From: G963674665 sp963674665
GTDB taxonomy: Bacteria > Desulfobacterota > Desulfovibrionia > Desulfovibrionales > Desulfovibrionaceae
Assembly: GCA_963674665.2 (NCBI GenBank)
Contig: CAXXPL010000015.1
Span: 186,001-250,000 of the forward strand
DNA length: 64,000 nt
Reading direction: 5' to 3'
Below, piece after piece: positions 10,812 to 19,732 of the stretch. The notes below the pieces were generated by a model. That model did not search any database, was not told the origin of the DNA, and was given only the letters and a program-made list of their open reading frames with translations. A program made the position numbers and the translations under genes. The number at the start of each line of letters is the position of its first letter. Positions within the stretch are counted from its first letter, which is position 1.

Positions 10812-12391
10812 ATGAAAAATACAACGGAAAATACCTCGGAAACCGGGGAAACGAACAACACTCCTGCTTCCACGGATAGCCAGGGCAAGGCTCCGGATCC
10901 CGGAAAACAGAGTGATGCCAAAAAGGCCGCCAAGCCGGCCAAGGCTGACGAGGCAAACGGACAAAAGGCCGACGTGTCCGGCGCCCCATCGGCCGATGGG
11001 GCCGCTAAAAAGGATCCGCCCGCCAAGGCCAAGGCTGAGAATCCTGCGGAGCCCGCCAAGGAAAAGGCTTCGGCCAAGAAAAAGCCGGACGCTGCCGCCA
11101 AGGCCGACAACGGCAAGATGAAGCCTGAAGAAAATGTTCCCCAGCCCCAACCGGCGGCGAACATCGACCAGTCCGCGGACAATGGGGGCACCTACTTCGA
11201 TATTCCCATGAAGCAGCAGCGCCCCGTGCCAGTCCTGGGGAACCTGCCCGTGGTCGGCAAATACTTCACGACAACCATTGGAGAGAAAAGCTTCTGGCAA
11301 AGGCGATGGAAGCTTATCCTGCTCCTGGTCCCGGTTCTTGCCTGCATCATCTACTACGGCTTCATCGCGACCGGGATGTATGTCTCCGAGTCCCGCTTCG
11401 CGGTAAGGAACCAGAAGTCAGTCAGCTTCAACGGCATCATGGGCCTGCTGGGCAGCATGGGCGGAAGCTCCGGTGATGATCTCTTCATTATCCTGCAATA
11501 CATTCAGTCCCCGGACATGATCTTTTCCCTGGACAAGAAGCTGGGGATCCGGAAGCACTTCAGCCAGAGCGATGCCGATTTCCTCTCCAGGCTGCCCGCG
11601 GATGTCACTTTGGATGCGCTTGTTGCCTACTGGAAGTCCGTGGTGTCAGTGGGGCTGGATTCATCCTCGGGAATTTTGACGCTGCAGACCAAGGCGTTTA
11701 CTTCGGAAATGGCACATGCTATAAATAATGAGATTCTCAAGCAAGCTGAAGAGCTTGTGAACGGCATGAACAACAGGGCCCTGGCCGACTCCCTGGACCA
11801 GACAAAAAACGAGGTCCGCCTCTCGGAATTGCGCCTCGCCAAGGCCCGGCAGGAACTCAGCAGGTTCAGGAACCAGAATAAAGAGATCGACCCCTCGGCG
11901 ACCGCCACCTTCAGGGTCACCCTGGTAGGTCAGCTCGAGGCCGAGTTAGCCAAGACAAGGGCTGAACTTGAGACGACCCGCAGGTTCATGAACGAGGATA
12001 CGCACCAGATTCAGGCGCTCAAGAACAAGATGAGCGGCATCGAGGAGCAGATCGAGTTCGAAAAGGACCGCATTGCGAGCACCAAGAATCCCGAGCTGAT
12101 CAAGACATTGGAAAAATTCGAAGAGCTGACCATGGAGCATGAGTTTGCCCAGAAGGTTTATCTCTCCGCGATCGCTTCCCTCGAGGCCGCCCGTCTCAAG
12201 ATGGAGAACAAGACAAGTTACATCGAGGCCTTCCAGAAACCGACGATTCCCGATGAGCCTACCTATCCCGAACGGTTGCGGGGGGGGGGGGGGGGGGGGG
12301 GGTTATTGTGGTCTCCATTGTCCTCATTCTGCTTTTCTATGGAATCTTTTTGCTGCTGATCTCCGCAGTTCGCGATCACATGGGGGTTTGA
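10812..12391 (+). CDS. kpsE: Capsule export inner-membrane/periplasmic protein KpsE (BexC/Wzz-like), frameshifted at poly-G
   Basis: KpsE bridges the ABC exporter to the outer-membrane KpsD. After a long Lys/Ala/Asp-rich, low-complexity cytoplasmic extension (about residues 12-120) comes a membrane span (LILLLVPVLACIIYYGF), a periplasmic region with coiled-coil heptads (SLDQTKNEVRLSELRL onward), and the family's C-terminal FQKPTIPDEPTYPERL motif. The second membrane span (VIVVSIVLILLFYGIF) lies in another frame because a run of 23 G at 12280-12302 is not a multiple of three; reading on gives the stop at 12389-12391, four bases before kpsD. I use the ATG at 10812; an in-frame ATG at 10671 adds 47 residues without family character. 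Unrepaired, the protein loses its last span. Confidence 0.85.
12280..12302 (+). repeat. Homopolymer tract of 23 G inside kpsE
   Basis: An uninterrupted G run sits exactly where the proline-rich motif of KpsE should join its last membrane span. Run lengths that are a multiple of three (for example 21 or 24) restore the frame; 23 does not. The tract is either a phase-variable repeat or a base-calling/assembly artefact. Confidence 0.9.
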
Positions 12392-12395
12392 TTAG

Positions 12396-14249
12396 ATGAC
12401 TCAGAAAATAGTTGTTGTCCTGGCTCTGCTGACACTTTCAATTGTTTGCTTTGGGGGGCGGGACGCACAGGCTCTGGATTCGCTGTACTTCAGCTCAGTA
12501 CCCAACGAAGAGCAGGAGAACTACCTGAAGCAGCAGGAAGACCAGCAGTTCAATCTGGATCAAGGGGCTGCTGCTCCCGGCGCCTTGGGAACAGGATTCT
12601 CCCTGTCCTCTCCACCTTCCGATGCAACGCAGCAGATGCAGATGCAGAAAGGCGCGGTGCAGCCCAGCCTGGAGAACAAGGTTCCGGCCACATACGGGAG
12701 CTCCTGGGAACGCAAGAATGCCATGACCGGACCAGTGCCCGCCCCGGCTGGGGACGGCTTGCCCTTTTTCGGGGAGACCCTCTTCAAGGGGCGCTTCACC
12801 AGCACGTATCATAACGAACTCAATCCCAATTACAAGATCCAGCCCGGTGACCGCATCGGGGTCAACATCTGGGGCTCGTTCACCTTCAGCAGTGCGCTGA
12901 CGGTGGATGCCCAGGGCAACATCTTTTTGCCCACCATCGGCCCCATCAGGGTCATGGACGTGAGCAACTCCGCCCTGGAATCGTTGGTCCGCAGGGCCAT
13001 CGATGCCGTATACTCCAGCAACTACGACGCCTACATCAACCTGCTCACGCCGCAACCACTGGCCGTGTATGTCACGGGCTTTGTGAGGTCCCCGGGCAGA
13101 TACGCGGGTGGCGCCACGGACTCGGTGCTCTATTTCGTGGACATGGCGGGCGGCGTGGACTTCAACAAGGGCAGCCTGCGTGACATTCGCGTGGTCCGCA
13201 ACGGCAAGGTCATTGCCACAGTGGACATGTACGAGTTCCTGTTGAGCGGCAATACGAAGATGCCTGCACTCAGGGATGGCGACACCATCGTGGTGCCCCA
13301 GCGCGGCATCGTGGTGGGCGCCAATGGCTCCATTCAGAACCAGGCTCGTTTCGAGTTTTTCAGTAAATCCGCCAGCGGCGAGGAACTGATGCAGTACTCC
13401 ATGCCCGAGCCGAGCGCCACCAACGTCAGAATCAGGGGCTTCCGCAAGGGTGTTCCCTACATGAACTATATTCCCATCGAGGAGTTCGCAGGCTACCGAA
13501 TCCAGGACGGCGACATCATCGACTTCGTCTCGGACGTGCCTGCCAAGGCCATCACCATCTATGCCGAGGGTGCTCTGGAGGGTAACTCCCATTTCCTGGT
13601 CAACAAGGGCACCAAGCTCTACGACGTGTTGAACTACATAGCCGTCGACAGACGCTATGCCGACTTGAGCGCGATTCACCTGCGCAGGATGAGCGTGGCT
13701 ATGCGCCAGAAGATGGCCATCGACGAGGCCCTGTACCGCCTTGAGCAGACTTCTCTGACCGCCCCTTCGGCCACGGCTGAGGAGGCCCAGATTCGGGCCA
13801 AGGAAGCGGAGATGATCCAGATCTTCGTGAAGCGGGCCCAAAATGTCAAAACCAAGGGCGTGGTGGTGCTCAGCGATGGAGACACGCTCAAGAACATCTA
13901 TCTCGAGGATGACGACATCATCGTCATTCCCCCGAAGAACGATGTCATCATGATCTCCGGACAGGTCATTTCTCCGGCCACGGTAGTCTACGACCCCAGC
14001 TACAAGCTGGCGGACTACATCGAGCAGACCGGCGGTTACGAGGAAAACGCGGACGAGGACAGGATCCTCGTGGTCAAGCCCGACGGAAGGGTGGCCGAAG
14101 CCAAGGACGTCGCCCTCGGCCCCGGCGACCACATCATGGTATTGCCGCGTTACGACAGCAAGAACTTCCAGATGGTCAAGGCGATTACCGAAGTACTGTA
14201 CAAGATCACTGTGGGCGCTGCTGCCGCCAAGAAGATCTGGGACGACTAG
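12396..14249 (+). CDS. kpsD: Outer-membrane capsule export protein KpsD (Wza-like, SLBB domains)
   Basis: A 617-residue exported protein with signal peptide (hydrophobic core VVVLALLTLSIVCF, probable cleavage after AQA, residue 26). A Poly_export domain begins at about residue 140 (NYKIQPGDRIGVNIWGSF), followed by SLBB-type beta-grasp repeats (VTGFVRSPGRY; ITIYAEGALEG; MISGQVISPATVVY), the build of KpsD/Wza/BexD proteins. It forms the periplasm-to-outer-membrane conduit with KpsE. No lipobox Cys is seen, as in KpsD rather than Wza. It starts four bases after the restored kpsE stop, so it is co-translated with it. Confidence 0.93.
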   Translation: MTQKIVVVLALLTLSIVCFGGRDAQALDSLYFSSVPNEEQENYLKQQEDQQFNLDQGAAAPGALGTGFSLSSPPSDATQQMQMQKGAVQPSLENKVPATYGSSWERKNAMTGPVPAPAGDGLPFFGETLFKGRFTSTYHNELNPNYKIQPGDRIGVNIWGSFTFSSALTVDAQGNIFLPTIGPIRVMDVSNSALESLVRRAIDAVYSSNYDAYINLLTPQPLAVYVTGFVRSPGRYAGGATDSVLYFVDMAGGVDFNKGSLRDIRVVRNGKVIATVDMYEFLLSGNTKMPALRDGDTIVVPQRGIVVGANGSIQNQARFEFFSKSASGEELMQYSMPEPSATNVRIRGFRKGVPYMNYIPIEEFAGYRIQDGDIIDFVSDVPAKAITIYAEGALEGNSHFLVNKGTKLYDVLNYIAVDRRYADLSAIHLRRMSVAMRQKMAIDEALYRLEQTSLTAPSATAEEAQIRAKEAEMIQIFVKRAQNVKTKGVVVLSDGDTLKNIYLEDDDIIVIPPKNDVIMISGQVISPATVVYDPSYKLADYIEQTGGYEENADEDRILVVKPDGRVAEAKDVALGPGDHIMVLPRYDSKNFQMVKAITEVLYKITVGAAAAKKIWDD

Positions 14250-14359
14250 AGCGTTGCCGCAATTCGTCTGAAAAGGCGGTCTCACGACTTCGATGTCTTG
14301 TTCTCGCTATGGTGGGGGATGCCGGTTCGCTCCGGCACCCCCTGTTTCAAGGGGGTCTG

Positions 14360-16393
14360 ATGCTGGGCATCTTCTCTAGCGGAATGCGCAGCATTCCCCA
14401 TCTCGATGTTTTGCTGGGCGAGGAGTTCGTGTACTCCCCCGCCAAGCCCGCCGGCCTCCGCGCCATAGCGGGCTGGGGCTACAAGCCCACCGCGCAAAAG
14501 GCCAGGGAATGCGCCAAATCCTGGGGCCTCCCCTACATCTCGGTTGAAGACGGGTTCCTTCGCTCCCTGGGATTGGGAGTGCAGGGGCACGCCCCTCTCT
14601 CCATTGTCCTCGACACTACCGGTGTCTATTACAACGCGGGTGCGCCTTCGGACCTCGAAAGCCATATCCTTGCCAAGGATTTCTCGCACCGGGAACTGGA
14701 CACCGCCCGTCAGGCCATGGCCGCAATCCGCTACTATGGTCTGAGCAAGTACAATCACGCCCCTGACCTGTGCGAACAGCTGTTTCCGGACGACGGAAAG
14801 AAACGCGTACTGTTGCTTGACCAGACGCGCAATGATGTCTCGGTCACCCTTGGCGGCGCGGATGAGACCACGTTTCTGGCCATGATCGAGGCCGCGAAAA
14901 ACGAGTATCCGGAGGCGCATCTGGCGGCCAAGGTCCATCCCGACGTCCTTTCCGGAAAAAAGAGCGGCTATCTCACGGAAACGCCCCTCCCGGGCGTGAC
15001 CTTGCTGGGCATGGAGATCAACCCCCTGTCCCTGCTGGAGCAGGTGGACGTGGTGTACACCGTGAGCTCCCAGATGGGTTTCGAGGCCTTGTTGCTGGGC
15101 AAGGAGGTCCACTGCTTCGGGCTCCCCTTCTACGCCGGTTGGGGGTTGACCAGGGACAGACTGCGCTGCGAGCGGCGAAACATTGGGCGCACACTGGAGG
15201 AGGTGTTCGCTGGGGCCTACCTGCGCTATGCCCGCTATCTCGATCCATTTCTGGAAGAGTCTTGCGGCATATTGCGCGTCATAGACATTCTCGCGGACCA
15301 GCGCAGGCACAACGAACGCAACCGAGGAGCCTGGGTCTGCTCGGGCTTTTCCTTCTGGCGGCGAGGATTTGCCAAATATTTTCTGAGCTCCACCCAGGGG
15401 AGCGTGCTGTTTGCCCCGAACCTGCAGGCGGCCCGGAAAAAGGCCGAGGAGCGCGACGCCGACGTCGTGGTCTGGGCCGCATCCTACTCCAAGCTCAAGG
15501 GGCGCCACGCGCCTGCGCCCGACGATCCGACACCCACCCGCATCGAGGACGGGTTCATCCGCTCCACCGGCTTGGGATCCGACTATTATTGGCCGTACTC
15601 CCTGTGCATAGACTCCCGGGGTATCTACTTCGATCCCACTTCCCCCTGCGACCTCGAGGAGATCCTGGCCACCACGGAATTCGACGACCGCCTGCTGGCC
15701 CGGGCCGTTGATCTGCGCAAGACCCTGGTGGACGAGGGTGTCACCAAGTACAACGTGGGGGATTCGGGCTGCAAATGCGACGTGCACTTGATCGAAGCCG
15801 CCCAGGGACGGGACATCGTTCTGGTAGTGGGGCAGGTGGAGGACGACGCCTCTGTGCAGAAAGGCGGCATGGGCATCCACTCGAATCTGGACCTGCTCAA
15901 GGCCGTGCGGGAGAACCGCCCCGACGCCTGTATAGTGTACAAGCCGCACCCGGACGTTCTGCGAGGGAACCGCAAGGGTCATGTCTCCCACAAGGACGGC
16001 AGTAAGATCTACGACCTCACGCAGACCAACATCCCGCTCACAGTGCTGTTTCCCATGGTCAAGGAGTTGCATACCCTGACGTCGCTTTCGGGCTTCGAGG
16101 CCCTGCTGCGCGATGTACCGGTCCACACCTACGGGGGGCCGTTCTATGCGGGATGGGGGCTGACCACGGACAGGATCGAGTTTCCCCGCAGGGGGCGTAA
16201 GCTGTCACTGGATGCCCTGGTGGCGGGTGTTCTCATCCTGTACCCGAGCTACTTCGACTGGCGGACAGAGATGTTCTGCGGACCCGAGGTGGTGATGCGC
16301 CGTCTGAAGCAGGGTGGGGAACCCCGGCAGGGTCGCATGGAGCGCGCATTGTGCAGAGCCTGGCAGCGAGCCTGCTTCTGGGGCGAGGGCTGA
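14360..16393 (+). CDS. kpsC: Capsule Kdo-linker glycosyltransferase KpsC
   Basis: KpsC is a dual-domain transferase that builds the alternating beta-2,4/beta-2,7 poly-Kdo linker on the lipid started by KpsS. The 677 residues match the family length, and the two homologous halves are visible: VEDGFLRSLGLG near residue 61 and IEDGFIRSTGLG near 394, plus PFYAGWGLT twice (near 15127 and 16141). The start at 14360 (MLGIFSSGMRSIPHL) is chosen over an in-frame ATG at 14309 because AAGGGGG lies 6-12 bases before it and the family starts there. It uses CMP-Kdo made by kdsB-A-D downstream. No frameshift. Confidence 0.93.
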   Translation: MLGIFSSGMRSIPHLDVLLGEEFVYSPAKPAGLRAIAGWGYKPTAQKARECAKSWGLPYISVEDGFLRSLGLGVQGHAPLSIVLDTTGVYYNAGAPSDLESHILAKDFSHRELDTARQAMAAIRYYGLSKYNHAPDLCEQLFPDDGKKRVLLLDQTRNDVSVTLGGADETTFLAMIEAAKNEYPEAHLAAKVHPDVLSGKKSGYLTETPLPGVTLLGMEINPLSLLEQVDVVYTVSSQMGFEALLLGKEVHCFGLPFYAGWGLTRDRLRCERRNIGRTLEEVFAGAYLRYARYLDPFLEESCGILRVIDILADQRRHNERNRGAWVCSGFSFWRRGFAKYFLSSTQGSVLFAPNLQAARKKAEERDADVVVWAASYSKLKGRHAPAPDDPTPTRIEDGFIRSTGLGSDYYWPYSLCIDSRGIYFDPTSPCDLEEILATTEFDDRLLARAVDLRKTLVDEGVTKYNVGDSGCKCDVHLIEAAQGRDIVLVVGQVEDDASVQKGGMGIHSNLDLLKAVRENRPDACIVYKPHPDVLRGNRKGHVSHKDGSKIYDLTQTNIPLTVLFPMVKELHTLTSLSGFEALLRDVPVHTYGGPFYAGWGLTTDRIEFPRRGRKLSLDALVAGVLILYPSYFDWRTEMFCGPEVVMRRLKQGGEPRQGRMERALCRAWQRACFWGEG

Positions 16394-16632
16394 TTGCGGC
16401 ATGGACAAGTTGCTTGGAAAGGTTTATAAGAAAAGAGTTTTGCCAGTCTCAACACTCCCCGGGGGGGAAGCCTTTACGGGGTTTCAGGTCCATATGGTAA
16501 CGGAAAATTGGGCGAGCTCCCGAAAAGAAACCAAGGGCATACTCGAAACAGGACGCAGTGACATTCGCGCTTGAGTTCTCTCTCCAGGGGCTGGCGTCGC
16601 GTTTGTTGTTGTGAAACAAGGACTCACAGGTC
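16394..16632 (+). other. Gap between kpsC and the lipoprotein gene
   Basis: A 57-codon frame (16401-16574) starts just after kpsC but has only a distant purine stretch, no hydrophobic or metal-binding pattern and no recognisable family. I do not call it a gene. No terminator is evident, so kpsC and the downstream genes may share a transcript. Confidence 0.35.
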
Positions 16633-17142
16633 ATGACAAGATATTGTCTCGTAATATGTCTGTTTTGCTTTTTCGTGGTTACAGGCTGTGTCAAGAAGCC
16701 CACCCCCGTGGAATCTGTCGTGGCACCTCAGGCTCTCTCTCCCCTGATCAGCTTCGTGAGCACCGCCCCTCCAGGGGCAAGCGGCTGGTTCAACGATCCC
16801 ATGTACGGCAACGTGCGCGTGGTGGTGGGGAACGAGTATCTCTCCGCCCTGGGACAGGAGTGCAAGCAGGCGCTTGTGCATGTTACGCAAAGCTGCGTCG
16901 AGACCATCGCCATCTGTCAGGACGGTGGCCGGTGGGCGCAGGCGCCGCGCATCTGGGGCGGATGCCCCGGTATTCCCGAGGCCACAGGGCCGGACAACAT
17001 CACGGCCCCGCATCTGCAACCCCAGGAGCGGCAGGGCGCACCCAGGGGCCAGGCACCGGCACAGGGCAGCGAGCGTATGAGCGGCAGGGTCAAGACCACG
17101 CCCGAGGCCGTTGTCGAGTACAAGACCATCCGCTCCAACTGA
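16633..17142 (+). CDS. Small lipoprotein of unknown function in the capsule operon
   Basis: A 169-residue protein with a lipoprotein signal: hydrophobic LVICLFCFFVV and lipobox VTGC, Cys at residue 19, followed by KK, so probably acylated in the periplasm. The mature part has a short folded-looking region with four Cys (EC, SC, IC, GC between about residues 76 and 114), then a Pro/Gln/Gly-rich tail. I do not recognise a family. Its place between kpsC and kdsB on the same strand suggests a role in capsule assembly or anchoring, for instance as an accessory of KpsD, but that is only context. Confidence 0.75.
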   Translation: MTRYCLVICLFCFFVVTGCVKKPTPVESVVAPQALSPLISFVSTAPPGASGWFNDPMYGNVRVVVGNEYLSALGQECKQALVHVTQSCVETIAICQDGGRWAQAPRIWGGCPGIPEATGPDNITAPHLQPQERQGAPRGQAPAQGSERMSGRVKTTPEAVVEYKTIRSN

Positions 17143-17205
17143 GCGGTTGCCCTCATCTTCCGCGTCCCCTGCCAAGGCGCGGTGTCATAGATATCAGGAC
17201 AGGTT

Positions 17206-17925
17206 ATGAAAGCGGTTGGCGTGATTCCCGCACGTTACGGCGCCACGAGGCTGCCAGGCAAACCTCTGCGTGACATTCACGGCAAAGCATTGATCTGGCA
17301 CGTCTATCAGCGGGTCCGGCAGAGCGATCTGGCCGAGGTGCTCGTTGCCACGGATGATCCCAAAATCAAGCGTTACTGTCAGAATCAGGACATCCCCTGT
17401 GTGTTGACATCCCCGGACCACGCCACAGGCACCGACCGTGTGGCCGAGGTCATGCGTTCGCGCCTGGAGGACGTGGTGGTGAATATCCAGGGGGACGAAC
17501 CCCTCATCGATCCCAGCGTGATCAACTCCGTGGCCGATGCGTTGCTGGGCGAGCCCGGACTGGACATGGTCACAGCCAGGAAGCGCATCACGCTGAACGA
17601 GGAGATCGGCAATCCCAACGTGGTCAAGGTGGTGACCGGCGGGAACGGCGATGCCCTGTATTTTTCCCGCTCCGTGATTCCCTATCCCAGGGGGCAGGCT
17701 GCGGAATATTTCAAACATATCGGCATATACGCCTATCGACGTCAGGCCTTGCTGCGCCTGGCCGAGCTCGAGCCCGTACCTCTGGAGCTGACCGAGAGCC
17801 TGGAACAGCTCCGCGCCCTGTACCACGGTATGAGGATTCGCGTGGTCACCACGGACTACGAGTCCTTGGGCGTGGATACCGAGGAAGATCTCGAGCGGGT
17901 AAGAACCCTGTTGCAAGGAAGCTAA
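17206..17925 (+). CDS. kdsB: 3-deoxy-manno-octulosonate cytidylyltransferase (CMP-Kdo synthetase)
   Basis: KdsB activates Kdo with CTP. The start GVIPARYGATRLPGKPL contains the nucleotide-binding signature, followed by TDDPKI, TGTDRVAE and the metal-binding QGDEPLID; the end HTEEDL-type motif appears as GVDTEEDLERV. At 239 residues it has the usual length. In Escherichia coli K5 the capsule copy is called kpsU; here the single visible copy could serve both capsule linker and LPS core. It is four bases before kdsA. Confidence 0.96.
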   Translation: MKAVGVIPARYGATRLPGKPLRDIHGKALIWHVYQRVRQSDLAEVLVATDDPKIKRYCQNQDIPCVLTSPDHATGTDRVAEVMRSRLEDVVVNIQGDEPLIDPSVINSVADALLGEPGLDMVTARKRITLNEEIGNPNVVKVVTGGNGDALYFSRSVIPYPRGQAAEYFKHIGIYAYRRQALLRLAELEPVPLELTESLEQLRALYHGMRIRVVTTDYESLGVDTEEDLERVRTLLQGS

Positions 17926-17928
17926 CAA

Positions 17929-18762
17929 GTGTCAGTAAGAACGATACAAGCCGGAAACGCCACCTTCGGTGGCCCCTCCCTGGCGGTCATCGCCGGACCC
18001 TGCGTCATCGAGAGCAGGGAGCACGTCCTGCGCATGGCCACGGCCCTGCGCGATATCTGCGCCGACCTGAGCCTGCCCTATGTGTTCAAGTCCTCCTTTG
18101 ACAAGGCCAACCGCTCCTCGGTGGATTCGTTCAGGGGGCCCGGACTGGACGAGGGGCTGCGCATCCTCGAGGATGTGAAAAAGACCGTGGGCGTGCCGGT
18201 GATCTCCGACATTCACACCCCCCAGCAGGCTGCCGCCGCCGGAGAGGTCCTGGACATCATCCAGATCCCCGCGTTTTTGTGTCGCCAGACCGATCTCCTG
18301 GTCGCGGCCGCCAAGACCGGCAGGATCGTCAACGTCAAGAAGGGGCAGTTTCTCGCCCCCTGGGATATGACCAACGTCGTGGGCAAGCTGGAAAGCTCGG
18401 GAAGCAGAGGAATTCTGCTCACTGAACGCGGCGCCAGCTTCGGCTACAACAACCTCGTGGTGGATATGCGCAGTGTGCCCATCATGCGGGGCTTCGGCTA
18501 CCCCATGGTGTTCGACGCGACCCACGCGGTACAGCTGCCCGGCGGAAAGGGCGGTTGCTCCGGCGGAAACAGGGAGTACGTGGTTCCCCTGGCCCGCGCG
18601 GCCGTGGCCGCGGGATCGGACGCGGTGTTCCTGGAGGTCCACGACGACCCGGACAACGCCAGGTGCGACGGCCCCAATATGCTTTTCCTGGATACCGTGT
18701 CAGAGGTCCTGCGCACCCTGTCGCGCATCAAGGAGATCGTGTTCCAAGGAGGCGCCTCGTGA
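17929..18762 (+). CDS. kdsA: 3-deoxy-8-phosphooctulonate synthase (Kdo-8-P synthase)
   Basis: KdsA joins phosphoenolpyruvate and arabinose-5-phosphate. Signature segments are VIAGPCVIES, the KSSFDKANRSS phosphate-binding loop, SDIHTP, and FLCRQTDLL, all in the expected order over 277 residues. The start is GTG, three bases after the kdsB stop. The stop TGA overlaps the next GTG start, so kdsB-kdsA-kdsD are tightly coupled. Together they supply CMP-Kdo to KpsS and KpsC. Confidence 0.96.
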   Translation: MSVRTIQAGNATFGGPSLAVIAGPCVIESREHVLRMATALRDICADLSLPYVFKSSFDKANRSSVDSFRGPGLDEGLRILEDVKKTVGVPVISDIHTPQQAAAAGEVLDIIQIPAFLCRQTDLLVAAAKTGRIVNVKKGQFLAPWDMTNVVGKLESSGSRGILLTERGASFGYNNLVVDMRSVPIMRGFGYPMVFDATHAVQLPGGKGGCSGGNREYVVPLARAAVAAGSDAVFLEVHDDPDNARCDGPNMLFLDTVSEVLRTLSRIKEIVFQGGAS

Positions 18763-19727
18763 ACCAGTGCGTACAGTGGGCGCGAGAGGCCATCACCCTC
18801 GAACTCGAGGCCATCAAGGAAGTAATGGACCGTCTGGACGACAGGCTGGAGCAGGCCGTGGACCTGATCCACCAATGCAAGGGGCGTCTGATCATAACCG
18901 GAATGGGCAAGGCCGGCATCGTGGGCAGGAAGATCGCCGCGACCCTCTCAAGCACCGGCACCCCGTCATTTTTCATGCACCCAAGCGAGGCCTTTCACGG
19001 TGATCTGGGCATTGTCACCGCCTCGGACGTGGCCCTGGCCATCTCCAACAGCGGCGAAACCGAGGAGGTCATCCGGCTCCTCCCCTCCTTCAAGAGGTTC
19101 GGGCTGAAGATCATCTCCCTGGTGGGCAACCAGAAGTCCACCCTGGCCAGGTACAGCGACATAGTGCTGGATGTCTCGGTGCGGCGCGAGGCCTGCCCCC
19201 TGGATTGCGCGCCCACGTCCAGCGCCACCGCGGCCATGGTCATGGGCGACGCCCTGGCGGTGTGCCTGATCCACAAGCGCGGGTTCACCGAGCAGGACTT
19301 CGGCATGTTCCACCCTGGCGGCTCCCTGGGCAAGCGTCTGCTCTACCGGGTCAACGACATCATGAGGCGGCGCGAGGATGTGCCCCGAGTTCATATGGAC
19401 ACCAAGTTCAATGAGGCCATCATGGAAATCTCGGACAAGCGCATGGGCGCCACCAGCGTGGTGGACCATGACGGCGTGCTGCAGGGCGTGTTCACTGACG
19501 GCGACCTGCGCAGGCTATTGACCGGGGGGCATCCTCCGGATCTGTCCGAGACCATGGAGCGCTTCATGATCAGGAGCCCCTATCATGTGACCCCGGAGAC
19601 CATGGCTGTTGACGCGGCGCAGATCATGAAGGAGAAGTCCATCACCTTCCTGCCCGTGGTGGATGAGGAGTTGCGCGTGGTTGGAGCCCTGCACCTGCAC
19701 AAGCTGGTGAGCGAAGGGCTCGTGTAG
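18759..19727 (+). CDS. kdsD: Arabinose-5-phosphate isomerase (KdsD/KpsF)
   Basis: A 322-residue protein with an N-terminal SIS domain (ITGMGKAGIVGRKIAATL, SNSGETEEV, the AcPLDCAPTSS segment and the FHPGGSLGKRL active-site loop) and two C-terminal CBS domains (from about residue 205). It converts ribulose-5-phosphate to arabinose-5-phosphate, the first Kdo step. The GTG at 18759 is chosen because it overlaps the kdsA stop and puts the family start MN..VQWAREAI in place; an upstream frame extension overlaps kdsA. Equivalent to kpsF in group 2 capsule loci. It closes the operon: the next gene is convergent and starts its stop five bases away, with no visible terminator. Confidence 0.95.
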   Translation: MNQCVQWAREAITLELEAIKEVMDRLDDRLEQAVDLIHQCKGRLIITGMGKAGIVGRKIAATLSSTGTPSFFMHPSEAFHGDLGIVTASDVALAISNSGETEEVIRLLPSFKRFGLKIISLVGNQKSTLARYSDIVLDVSVRREACPLDCAPTSSATAAMVMGDALAVCLIHKRGFTEQDFGMFHPGGSLGKRLLYRVNDIMRRREDVPRVHMDTKFNEAIMEISDKRMGATSVVDHDGVLQGVFTDGDLRRLLTGGHPPDLSETMERFMIRSPYHVTPETMAVDAAQIMKEKSITFLPVVDEELRVVGALHLHKLVSEGLV

Positions 19728-19732
19728 CCCGC

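Noticed and set aside
12495..14285. 596-codon open frame on the minus strand opposite kpsD
   Set aside because: It mirrors a well-supported gene, has His/Val-rich antisense composition, no family motif and no ribosome-binding site.
14282..16126. 614-codon open frame on the minus strand opposite kpsC
   Set aside because: Antisense shadow of kpsC, whose two duplicated catalytic halves are clear on the plus strand.
16401..16574. 57-codon frame after kpsC
   Set aside because: Weak start context, no recognisable pattern and no hydrophobic or metal-binding feature.
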